Of a stretch of 6,195 nt of DNA, positions 1 through 6,190 are shown piece after piece. The position numbers and the translations under genes are program-made. Location: assembly GCA_004297645.1 (NCBI GenBank), contig SCUG01000281.1, positions 1 to 6,195 on the forward strand, written 5' to 3'. The notes beneath the pieces were generated by a model. It saw only the letters and a program-made list of their open reading frames with translations. It ran no database searches and was not told the DNA's origin. This stretch comes from Saprospiraceae bacterium (lineage in GTDB: Bacteria; Bacteroidota; Bacteroidia; Chitinophagales; Saprospiraceae). Positions within the stretch are counted from its first letter, which is position 1. Every line of letters starts with the position of its first letter.

Positions 1-2
1 AC

Positions 3-2720
3 CGGGCCGGCGAAATTGTGGTTCAGCAAATTGATTGCTCCAATAACAAGGTGCGTTGCATCATCAAGACCTACTCGAAGGCCAGCAGCATCAACGCCGA
101 CCGCGATACCCTTACCCTCTGTTGGGGCGATGGCACTTGTGTGCAGGTGCCGCGTGCCAATGGCCCCCAACCCGACCCCAATGTGGCCCCGCAGGGCCAG
201 GTGTTGCCCAACGATGTGAAATACAACGAGTACATAGCCGAACACATTTACGACGGCATCGGCACTTACGTCGTTTCCATGACCGACCCCAACCGCAACG
301 CCGGCATCCTCAATGTGAACCCGCCCGGCTCCGACAATGTGCAGTTTCATATCCAAACTACTTTCACCCTTTTCGATGGCCAATTTCAGGGCTGCAACAG
401 CTCGCCGGTATTGAATTACCCGCCATTGGATTATGCCTGTGTAGGGCAGCCGTTTGTGCACAACCCCGCAGCGACCGACCCCGACGGCGACAGCCTTTCT
501 TACGAATTTATCGTGCCCATGCAGGATGTAAACACACCCGTGCCGAATTACACCTACCCGAACAATGTGCCAACTGCCAATGCGCAGGGCACTTTGACTT
601 TGAATGCAGCAACCGGTACCCTCCGCTGGAATGCCCCACAACAACACGGCGAATACAATGTGGCCATGATTATCATCTCCTGGCGCAACGGCATACCGAT
701 AGACACCACGGTGCGCGACATGCAAATCCTGGTCTTCGACTGCGACCAAAACCACGCTCCCGAAATAGCGGCAGTAGATGAAGTGTGCGTGATTGCTGGT
801 GACGTCGTGCAGTTTCAAGTGATGGCCACCGACCCCGATGCCGGCGATAAAATAAGACTCACCGCCGAAGGCGCACCTTTTGAGCTGGCAATTAGCCCCC
901 CCGACAATTTAAACATTTGGGACATCCTGCTGGCCACGTACCAAAACCAGCCGGTGTTCAAAACCTTCCGCTGGCAGACGGCCTGCGAGCACATCGCCGA
1001 CTTGCCCTATACCGTAGTGTTTCGGGCGGAGGATGATTTTTCTCCGCAAAATGTTCCAGGCGTCACCGGGCTTGCCTCGCCCAAAGCCATCCGTATAAAA
1101 GTAGTGGGACCTCCCCCCCTCGATGTGCAGACCGAGCCAAGCTCCGACCACATTGATGTGTCGTGGGCAAAGCCCTATTTCTGCGAAGATGCGCAGGACG
1201 AGTTTTTTGTCGGCTTCTCGGTATGGAGAAGGGAAGGCAGTAACCCCTTCCTGGTGGAGTGTACCCCCGGCCTCGACGGCAGAGGCTACATCCGCATCGC
1301 TGCTAATACCCTGAATGAGGTGAATGGCCGCTACCAATTCACCGACACAGGCGTGGAGCGGGGCCGCACTTATTGCTACCGCATCCTCGCCCGGTTTGCC
1401 AAAAGAACCAACACCGGGCAGCCCTATAATTTCGTGGAAAGCCTGCCCTCGGAAGAGTCGTGCGTACAGCTCAGCCGCGACGTGCCCCTCATCACCAACG
1501 TCAGTGTGCTGGAAACAGCGACTGCGAATGGCCGCATCGAGGTGCGATGGGTGAAACCCCTCGCCGAAGACCTCGATACACTGATAAACGCCGGCCCTTA
1601 TCGTCTGCAATTGCTGCGTGCCGGTGGCATCGTCAACGCTGGTTTTACGGAGATAGCCTCCTTCTCCAGCCCCACTTTTTGGCAACTCACCGATGCACCT
1701 TACTTCGACCAGGTGCCGGAACTGAACACGCACGACAGCCCCTATACCTACCAAATCGCCTTTTATGTAAATGGCGAGCCGGAGCCGCTGGGTTTCGCGG
1801 CTCACGCCTCTTCGGTGTTTCTTGAAATAGAACCCACCGACAACCGCAACAATCTCTCCTGGCATTTCGAGGTGCCCTGGGTGAACACCAAATACACGGT
1901 ATTTCGGAAAGACCCCTTGCAGCCGCAATGGGATTCCATTGCCGTGGTACTACAGGATACCTTTTACGCCGACAAAGGCCTGCTCAATGGCCGGGAGTAT
2001 TGCTACTATGTGCGGGCCGAAGGTTCTTATGGCATCGAAGGCATTCCCTCGCCGCTCATCAACCTGAGCCAGGAGGCCTGTGCCATACCGGTGGATAATG
2101 TGCCGCCCTGCCCGCCAAAGCTATCCGTACACAACATTTGCAGCGAAAACATTAACTGCCAGGGCAACGAGGTACTCAACAACAGCCTGAGTTGGGTGAA
2201 CCCCGTGAATCTTTGCGAAGAAACTGACGATGTGGTATCCTACAATATCTATTTCGCTGCAATAGAAGGTGGCGATTTCCTTCTCATCGCCACCATTGAC
2301 CAATCGGGTGACACAACCTTCCTCCACGAGCCGGAGCGAGGAATTGCGGGCTGCTATGCCGTCACAGCGCTCGATACTATTTTCAATGAAAGTGTTTTCA
2401 GCAACATCATTTGTGTGGACAATTGCCCGAACTATGCCCTGCCGAATACCTTCACCCCAAACGGCGATGGTGCAAATGACCTGTACACGCCCTATCCCTA
2501 TTGTTTTATCGAAAGCATAGAACTGCTCGTGTTCAACCGCTGGGGGCAGCTCGTTTTTGAAACAAAAGACCCCAACATCAACTGGAATGGAGAAAACATC
2601 AAAGGCAAAGACCTGCCATCCGGCACTTATTTCTATACTTGCAAAGTTTACGAGCAACGCGTCTCTGGCACCGTGCTGGCGCCAGAACTTCTCAGAGGCT
2701 ATATTGATATAATACGGTAG
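3..2720 (+). CDS. Large secreted multidomain protein with T9SS type B C-terminal sorting domain (5' partial)
   Basis: The reading frame is open from base 3 with no stop upstream, so the GTG at 18 is just the first possible start in view; the true start and signal peptide lie outside. Residues counted from that GTG: a PKD-like piece (WGDGT, 36-40); a cadherin/Ig-like region with ATDPDGDSLSYEF (151-163) and a second ATDPDAGD (270-277); about four fibronectin type III-like domains (roughly 366-486, 488-600, 600-690, 692-803), recognisable by LSW/VSW strands and YCYYVRAEG or YCYRILARF strands; and a C-terminal domain from 805 with NTFTPNGDGAND, VFNRWGQLVFE and LPSGTYFYTCKV. This last block is the CHU_C/gliding motility-associated domain, which in Bacteroidota directs proteins through the type IX secretion system (type B signal). 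The protein is therefore inferred to be exported and attached to the surface or released. Adhesion is a plausible role for such FN3 arrays, but no catalytic domain or specific ligand can be seen. Several Cys residues suggest disulfides after export. Confidence 0.93.
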   Translation, partial: RAGEIVVQQIDCSNNKVRCIIKTYSKASSINADRDTLTLCWGDGTCVQVPRANGPQPDPNVAPQGQVLPNDVKYNEYIAEHIYDGIGTYVVSMTDPNRNAGILNVNPPGSDNVQFHIQTTFTLFDGQFQGCNSSPVLNYPPLDYACVGQPFVHNPAATDPDGDSLSYEFIVPMQDVNTPVPNYTYPNNVPTANAQGTLTLNAATGTLRWNAPQQHGEYNVAMIIISWRNGIPIDTTVRDMQILVFDCDQNHAPEIAAVDEVCVIAGDVVQFQVMATDPDAGDKIRLTAEGAPFELAISPPDNLNIWDILLATYQNQPVFKTFRWQTACEHIADLPYTVVFRAEDDFSPQNVPGVTGLASPKAIRIKVVGPPPLDVQTEPSSDHIDVSWAKPYFCEDAQDEFFVGFSVWRREGSNPFLVECTPGLDGRGYIRIAANTLNEVNGRYQFTDTGVERGRTYCYRILARFAKRTNTGQPYNFVESLPSEESCVQLSRDVPLITNVSVLETATANGRIEVRWVKPLAEDLDTLINAGPYRLQLLRAGGIVNAGFTEIASFSSPTFWQLTDAPYFDQVPELNTHDSPYTYQIAFYVNGEPEPLGFAAHASSVFLEIEPTDNRNNLSWHFEVPWVNTKYTVFRKDPLQPQWDSIAVVLQDTFYADKGLLNGREYCYYVRAEGSYGIEGIPSPLINLSQEACAIPVDNVPPCPPKLSVHNICSENINCQGNEVLNNSLSWVNPVNLCEETDDVVSYNIYFAAIEGGDFLLIATIDQSGDTTFLHEPERGIAGCYAVTALDTIFNESVFSNIICVDNCPNYALPNTFTPNGDGANDLYTPYPYCFIESIELLVFNRWGQLVFETKDPNINWNGENIKGKDLPSGTYFYTCKVYEQRVSGTVLAPELLRGYIDIIR

Positions 2721-2758
2721 GCGGTGGACGGCAGACGGTTTTCACCCCGTCCATCGCC
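2720..2758 (+). repeat. Stem-loop just after the secreted-protein gene
   Basis: GGCGGTGGACGG (2720-2731) pairs with CCGTCCATCGCC (2747-2758): 12 bp including one G-T wobble, with a 15-nt loop. It starts on the last base of the stop codon. A short TTTT lies in the loop but no T-run follows the stem, so a classical intrinsic terminator is not supported. It could still slow or end transcription, protect the 3' end of the upstream message, or just be a folded member of the 7-bp repeat family described next. Confidence 0.5.
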
Positions 2759-2776
2759 CACCCTCCACCCTCCACC
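2747..2776 (+). repeat. 7-bp-periodic C-rich repeat abutting the regulator start codon
   Basis: Read in steps of seven, the bases are CCGTCCA, TCGCCCA, CCCTCCA, CCCTCCA, CC, directly followed by ATG at 2777. The opposite arm of the stem-loop has the same period (GGTGGAC at 2723, GGCAGAC at 2730). The repeat occupies the place of a ribosome binding site, and no purine-rich Shine-Dalgarno sequence is present. Lack of such a site is usual in Bacteroidota. Confidence 0.6.
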
Positions 2777-4114
2777 ATGAAGGCCAACATCCTCATCATT
2801 GACGACGAAAACGACATTCGGAACCTGCTCAGCCGCATCATCCGGCTGGAGGGGTATCAGGTATTTCAGGCGGAGAATGGGAAGAAGGGGCTGAAAATGT
2901 TGGCGAATGAAAAGATTCACGCCATCATCTGCGACGTGAAGCTGCCCGATGCCAATGGCGTGGAGATGGTACCAAAAATCAAGGAAATAAGCCCGCAGAG
3001 CGAAGTCATCCTGCTCACTGCATTCGGCACCATCCCCGACAGCGTGACCGCCATCAAAAGCGGTGCCTTTGATTACATCACCAAAGGCGACGACAACGCC
3101 AAAATAATTCCCCTGGTGAATAAGGCGGTGGACAAGGCGTTGCTCCAGTTCCGGGTGCAGGAGTTGGAGGAACAGGCCGGCAAGCGGTACAGCTTCGGGC
3201 ATATCGTCGGCAAGTCGAAGCCCATGCAGCAGGCCGTTGAGTTAGCTCAAAAAGTGGCGGTCACCGGTACCACCGTACTGCTCACCGGCGACACCGGCAC
3301 CGGCAAGGAAGTTTTTGCGCAAGCCATCCATTATGAAAGCCCCCGCAAGTCGAAGCCGTTCATTGCTATCAATTGCAGCGCATTGGGGAGGGACATGCTG
3401 GAAAGCGAGATGTTTGGCCACAAAGCCGGCTCGTTCACCGGGGCGACGCACGACAAGCAGGGCCTTTTTGAAGAGGCCAACGGAAGTACTATTTTTTTGG
3501 ATGAAATAGGGGAGATGGACCTCGCCCTGCAAGCCAAACTCCTGAGGGTGCTCGAAACCGGCAGTTTCCTCAAAGTCGGCGAAACAAAAGAAACCAAAGT
3601 GGATGTGCGCATCATCGCCGCCACCAACCGCGACCTGCAAAAGGAAAGCGACGCCGGCAACTTCCGCCTCGACCTGTACTACCGCCTCTCCGTGTTTAGC
3701 ATTCGCTTGCCGTCGCTGGCCGAGCGCAAAACGGACATCCCCCTGCTGGCCGCCCATTTCATCCAAATGTTTGCCACCCGGATGAACCGGCCCAAACCCA
3801 TGAGCATGGACGCTTCGTTCCTCAAGGCCCTCACCAACCACCCCTGGAAGGGCAACATCCGCGAGCTGAAAAACGTCATCGAACGCGCCGTCATTCTCGC
3901 CTCCGGCGATGAGCTGACGATAGATTGCCTGCCCTTCGACTTCGTTTATACCGAATCCGGCGACCCTGCCGATACCCTCAAATTGGCGGAAATGGAAAAG
4001 CTCCACATCCGCAAAGTGATGGCCTACACCAAAGGCAACAAGACCCGTAGCGCCGAACTGCTCGGCATCGGCTTAGCCACATTGTACCGCAAGATAGACG
4101 AGTATGGGTTGTGA
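2777..4114 (+). CDS. Sigma-54-dependent response regulator, NtrC/AtoC family
   Basis: A 445-residue protein, the usual length for this family and complete in all three domains. Receiver domain (about 4-120): acidic pair D9/D10, phosphoacceptor D53 in ICDVKLPD, T81 in LLTA and K103 in YITKG. AAA+ domain (about 140-372): Walker A GDTGTGKE (171-178), sigma-54 contact loop GSFTGA (218-223, a variant of GAFTGA that keeps the FTGA core), Walker B IFLDE (239-243), sensor I ATNRD, arginine-finger region FRLDLYYRL (296-304) and sensor II region GNIRELKN (359-366). C-terminal Fis-type helix-turn-helix (about 405-445) with GNKTRSAELLGIGLATLYRKI. Family knowledge: phosphorylation by a sensor kinase promotes oligomerisation, and ATP hydrolysis then opens sigma-54 RNA polymerase promoters. 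All key residues are present, so it should be active. No kinase gene is adjacent in view, and its targets are unknown. The start is the ATG giving a standard receiver N-terminus (MKANILIIDDE). Confidence 0.97.
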   Translation: MKANILIIDDENDIRNLLSRIIRLEGYQVFQAENGKKGLKMLANEKIHAIICDVKLPDANGVEMVPKIKEISPQSEVILLTAFGTIPDSVTAIKSGAFDYITKGDDNAKIIPLVNKAVDKALLQFRVQELEEQAGKRYSFGHIVGKSKPMQQAVELAQKVAVTGTTVLLTGDTGTGKEVFAQAIHYESPRKSKPFIAINCSALGRDMLESEMFGHKAGSFTGATHDKQGLFEEANGSTIFLDEIGEMDLALQAKLLRVLETGSFLKVGETKETKVDVRIIAATNRDLQKESDAGNFRLDLYYRLSVFSIRLPSLAERKTDIPLLAAHFIQMFATRMNRPKPMSMDASFLKALTNHPWKGNIRELKNVIERAVILASGDELTIDCLPFDFVYTESGDPADTLKLAEMEKLHIRKVMAYTKGNKTRSAELLGIGLATLYRKIDEYGL

Positions 4115-4253
4115 GCCGGGACGGTGGACAGGGTAGTCAGTGTGAATGATACGAGGCTGAGACATTAATGTTGATGAAGTTGATGCGAGTTATCAATAGT
4201 TAGCTCATAAACGCTGATTTTCTTTTTCTTTACTGGATAAATAAAGCATCCTT

Positions 4254-4349
4254 TTAAAAAATCATGGTAGCTCTTCGAGCGGCAGGGTTTTTCCCGACAA
4301 ATTAAAAAATCATGGTAGCTCTTCGAGCGGCAGGGTTTTTCCCGACGAA
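4254..4349 (+). repeat. 48-bp tandem direct repeat, two copies
   Basis: Copy 1 spans 4254-4301 and copy 2 spans 4302-4349, at a period of exactly 48 bp. The first 45 bases of each (TTAAAAAATCATGG through TTTTTCCCGAC) are identical; the last three differ by one base (AAA against GAA). The near-perfect identity suggests a recent duplication. The second copy also forms the left arm of the larger inverted repeat. Confidence 0.9.
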
Positions 4350-4357
4350 ATGTCGGG
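4341..4357 (+). repeat. Small hairpin inside the inverted repeat
   Basis: CCCGAC (4341-4346) pairs with GTCGGG (4352-4357) around a GAAAT loop. It sits at the junction between the second direct-repeat copy and the unique centre; the first direct-repeat copy has CCCGAC but lacks the GTCGGG partner. Confidence 0.6.
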
Positions 4358-4378
4358 ATGCATTTCCAGTTCAGAATC

Positions 4379-4397
4379 GCAGGGTTCAAAACCCTGC
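4379..4397 (+). repeat. Small hairpin GCAGGGTT/AACCCTGC
   Basis: GCAGGGTT (4379-4386) pairs with AACCCTGC (4390-4397) around a 3-nt loop. It competes with the 19-bp long-range pairing because both use the AACCCTGC segment, so the leader could adopt two alternative folds. Confidence 0.55.
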
Positions 4398-4447
4398 CGC
4401 TCGAAGGAACCAGGCATTTTGAGAGAGCTACCATCAATTTGAAAGAA

Positions 4448-4924
4448 ATGAAAAACACCATGCCTCAAACGGGCACCGTCCGATGGCTGAGTGTCCGGCC
4501 GGAGTCACGGGCGCCGGTACAGCCACTCAATGAAGTGGCCGCCACCACGGCGCATGGCCTGACCGGCGACCATTACGACGGCACGAACGGCAACCGGCAG
4601 GTCACGCTCATACAGGCGGAACACTTGCAGGCCGTGGCTGCCATTTTGCGCATGAGCACTCTTGACCCCGGCCTCACCCGCCGCAACATCGTGGTGGCTG
4701 GTATCAACCTGCTGGCCTTCAGCGAGCAGCAGTTTCAAATTGGCGAAGCCATCCTCGAAATGACCGGCGAATGCCGCCCCTGCTCCCGCATGGAGGAAAA
4801 CCTCGGCCCCGGCGGCTACAACGCCATGCGGGGCCACGGCGGCATCACCGCACGCGTGGTGAAGAGCGGCAAAATCAGGGTGGGCGACGTGGTCAGGCTA
4901 ATACCCGGCGGAAATGAACAATAG
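4448..4924 (+). CDS. Stand-alone MOSC-domain protein
   Basis: A 158-residue protein from ATG 4448, almost all of it a MOSC domain (the C-terminal domain of molybdenum-cofactor sulfurases, also found in YiiM and YcbX). Seen: GLTGDHYDGTNGNRQVTLIQAEHL near 37-60 (quoted in part: HGLTGDHY, RQVTLIQAEHL), RRNIVVAGINLL (78-89), FQIGEAILEMTGECRPC (96-112), SRMEE and the Gly-rich GPGGYNAMRGHGGITARV region (120-137). C109 and C112 include the Cys position conserved in MOSC proteins, proposed to take part in sulfur or cofactor handling. Predicted cytoplasmic, with no signal peptide. Related proteins bind molybdenum cofactor and some reduce N-hydroxylated compounds; which reaction applies here is unknown. 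Start choice: the frame extends up to ATG 4358, but those 30 residues are encoded by the repeat element and lack MOSC character. ATG 4460 is an alternative start. No Shine-Dalgarno, only A-rich sequence before the start. It overlaps the next gene by 11 bp. Confidence 0.92.
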   Translation: MKNTMPQTGTVRWLSVRPESRAPVQPLNEVAATTAHGLTGDHYDGTNGNRQVTLIQAEHLQAVAAILRMSTLDPGLTRRNIVVAGINLLAFSEQQFQIGEAILEMTGECRPCSRMEENLGPGGYNAMRGHGGITARVVKSGKIRVGDVVRLIPGGNEQ

Positions 4925-6050
4925 CAATGAGGTGCATAATCCACGAAAATTGAGCATAGACGAACATACCGTGGGGCGTGGAAGCAGCCCCGGCCCAAGA
5001 AGGCACTCCATCTTTTTCACCAAACTCCTCCACTGGGAATTCTGGCCGGTGTACGTCACCAATGTGCCGGTGATTCTCATTTGGCTTTGGTTTGCCCTGC
5101 GGGCAAAACGGCTGTTTTTTTTCAGCGCCGTGAACCCCGTTATCGAGACGGGCGGGGTGTTGGGAGAGTCGAAAATCGGCATCCTGCGGCGCATACCGGC
5201 GGCGTTCGTGCCCATCACCGTTTTTGTAAAAAAGGGGACACCTTTTCCCGAAATTTTGTGCAGCATGAAAGACGCCGGGCTTGACTTCCCCGTCATTGCG
5301 AAGCCGGATATCGGCGAGCGGGGATTCCTCGTTTCTAAGATAAAAAACGAAGACGGCCTCCGGCGGTATGCCGCCGCCAATCCGCCCGATTTTCTCATTC
5401 AGAAATTCATCGGCCTGCCGGTGGAACTGGCCGTCATGCACCACCGTTTTCCCGGTGAAAAAGGCGGGCGGGTTACGTCCATCTGCATAAAAGACACGCT
5501 GAAAGTCACCGGCGACGGCCGCTCCACCGTGCGCCAACTGATGGCGGCGTATCCGCGGGCACAGATGCAACTGGCACGTTTCGAGACCGGATTCTCTGCT
5601 TTGCTGGATGCCGTTCCCGGCAACGGGGAAACTGTCGAACTGGAACCCATCGGCAACCACTGCCGCGGCACCCAATTCCTCAACGGCAACGAGCATATTG
5701 ACGAAGCGCTCACCGAAGTGTTCAACGAGGTGGTTGCCCAAATGGATGGCATTCATTACGGCCGCTTCGACCTGAAGTGCAACTCCATCGAAGACATTCG
5801 CCGTGGCAGGGAATTCATGGTCATGGAGTACAATGGCATCGGTGCCGAACCCGCCCATGTTTACGACCCTTCCATCCCTATTTTGAAAAAATACCGGGAC
5901 ATTTACCGCCATTGGAAAATCATTTACAAAATTTACCGGGCGCAGACCGCCAATGGCGTGCAATGCATGACCTTCGGCGAGGCCTGGCGGAGCCTGAAAA
6001 AATACCGGGCGTATATGAAGGCGCAGGGGAGGGAAGTTAAAGAGGTTTAG
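4914..6050 (+). CDS. Membrane-anchored ATP-grasp domain protein, substrate unknown
   Basis: A 378-residue protein. Residues 1-35 are polar. A hydrophobic segment follows (about 43-71, WEFWPVYVTNVPVILIWLW then RAKRLFFF), able to form one membrane helix or a membrane-associated hairpin. Then comes SAVNPVIETGGVLGESK (71-87) and an ATP-grasp fold: K130 in FPVIAKPDIGERGF with its flexible Gly loop, FLIQKFI (160-166, nucleotide hinge), E171, CIKDTLKVTGDGRSTVRQLM (191-210), and the metal-ligand region GRFDLKC (283-289, D286) with MEYNG (304-308, E305 and N307). ATP-grasp enzymes join a carboxylate to an amine, thiol or similar group through an acyl-phosphate. The active-site set appears intact, so a ligase activity is inferred, but no substrate can be named; automated labels such as D-Ala-D-Ala ligase would overreach. 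The start at 4914 lies within the end of the MOSC gene (11-bp overlap, different frame), which implies translational coupling. A cytoplasmic active domain held at the inner membrane is likely. Confidence 0.88.
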   Translation: MNNSNEVHNPRKLSIDEHTVGRGSSPGPRRHSIFFTKLLHWEFWPVYVTNVPVILIWLWFALRAKRLFFFSAVNPVIETGGVLGESKIGILRRIPAAFVPITVFVKKGTPFPEILCSMKDAGLDFPVIAKPDIGERGFLVSKIKNEDGLRRYAAANPPDFLIQKFIGLPVELAVMHHRFPGEKGGRVTSICIKDTLKVTGDGRSTVRQLMAAYPRAQMQLARFETGFSALLDAVPGNGETVELEPIGNHCRGTQFLNGNEHIDEALTEVFNEVVAQMDGIHYGRFDLKCNSIEDIRRGREFMVMEYNGIGAEPAHVYDPSIPILKKYRDIYRHWKIIYKIYRAQTANGVQCMTFGEAWRSLKKYRAYMKAQGREVKEV

Positions 6051-6055
6051 AAAGT

Positions 6056-6081
6056 TTAGGAGGTTTATTTAAACCTCCTAA
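6056..6081 (+). terminator. Hairpin after the ATP-grasp gene, likely terminator
   Basis: TTAGGAGGTTT (6056-6066) and AAACCTCCTAA (6071-6081) form a perfect 11-bp stem with an ATTT loop, starting 5 bases after the stop codon. No strong T-run follows (GCTCGACTTTAG), so it is not a textbook intrinsic terminator, but its place at the end of the gene pair fits a 3' end or message-stabilising structure. The left arm lies in a small GTTTAG-type repeat that includes the stop codon (GAGGTTTAG, then AAGTTTAGG). Confidence 0.6.
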
Positions 6082-6149
6082 GCTCGACTTTAGCCATTTG
6101 AGCAACCCCGGTTATCAACAAACAAAAGTGCCGGGTTAGCGAGGGTTTT

Positions 6150-6190
6150 AGTTTTTGGATGTCGGTAGAAAATACCGACATTCAAAAACT
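6150..6190. repeat. 18-bp inverted repeat near the window end
   Basis: AGTTTTTGGATGTCGGTA (6150-6167) pairs with TACCGACATTCAAAAACT (6173-6190) along all 18 positions, with one G-T wobble and a GAAAA loop. It is nearly symmetric, so it folds on either strand. It could be a bidirectional terminator serving a gene beyond the window, or another palindromic repeat; nothing in view decides. Confidence 0.75.

Larger units (their letters stand above)
4312..4434. repeat. Large inverted repeat with an interrupted right arm
   Basis: CTTCGAGCGGCAGGGTTTT (4321-4339) is perfectly complementary to AAAACCCTGCCGCTCGAAG (4388-4406), 19 bp. The flanking ATGGTAGCT (4312-4320) pairs with AGCTACCAT (4426-4434). 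The right arm is split by 19 extra nt at 4407-4425, while the left arm is continuous. The 48-nt centre holds further small hairpins. The left arm has two tandem copies, so the earlier copy (4273-4291) could pair with the same right arm. The structure ends 13 nt before the MOSC start codon, so in RNA it would fold in the leader. Function unknown; it looks like a dispersed palindromic element. Confidence 0.85.
4115..4447. other. Gene-free spacer between regulator and MOSC gene
   Basis: No convincing coding frame on either strand. The first part (4115-4140) carries CGGTGGAC (4122-4129), a match to the sequence just after the previous gene's stop. The stretch 4141-4253 is AT-rich with T-rich runs near 4218-4231 but no clear hairpin; no Bacteroidota-type promoter (TTTG then TAnnTTTG at proper spacing) and no sigma-54 -24/-12 pair were found. 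The rest (4254-4434) is the repeat structure listed separately. A promoter for the MOSC gene is expected here but cannot be placed. Confidence 0.6.

Noticed and set aside
909..1928. Minus-strand open frame of 339 codons opposite the secreted-protein gene.
   Set aside because: It lies wholly antisense to a clearly coding region with recognisable domains, and its translation shows no family features.
4324..4403. tRNA-like features: a 7-bp end stem CGAGCGG/CCGCTCG and a T-arm-like CAGGG TTCAAAA CCCTG directly before its 3' strand, over 80 nt.
   Set aside because: The middle does not fit: no D-loop with GG, the hairpin at the anticodon position has no T before any anticodon, and the end stem is part of a 19-bp palindrome. 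It is most simply explained by the repeat.
4418..4441. Possible Bacteroidota promoter from two TTTG motifs (4418-4421 and 4438-4441).
   Set aside because: The second lacks the TA of TAnnTTTG, the spacing is too short, and it sits 6 bases before the start codon.
4358..4447. Longer start for the MOSC protein at ATG 4358.
   Set aside because: The added 30 residues would be encoded by the inverted repeat and do not look like part of a MOSC domain; ATG 4448 gives a standard N-terminus.
4165..4461. Minus-strand open frame of 98 codons.
   Set aside because: It runs through the tandem and inverted repeats, encodes the same peptide twice because of them, and has no recognisable domain.
5574..5590. 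TGGCACG, resembling a sigma-54 -24 element.
   Set aside because: No TTGC-like -12 element at the right spacing, and it is inside the ATP-grasp gene.
4893..5963. Minus-strand open frame of 356 codons opposite the ATP-grasp gene.
   Set aside because: The + strand shows an intact ATP-grasp motif set; the antisense frame is explained by the GC-rich codon use and has no motif.
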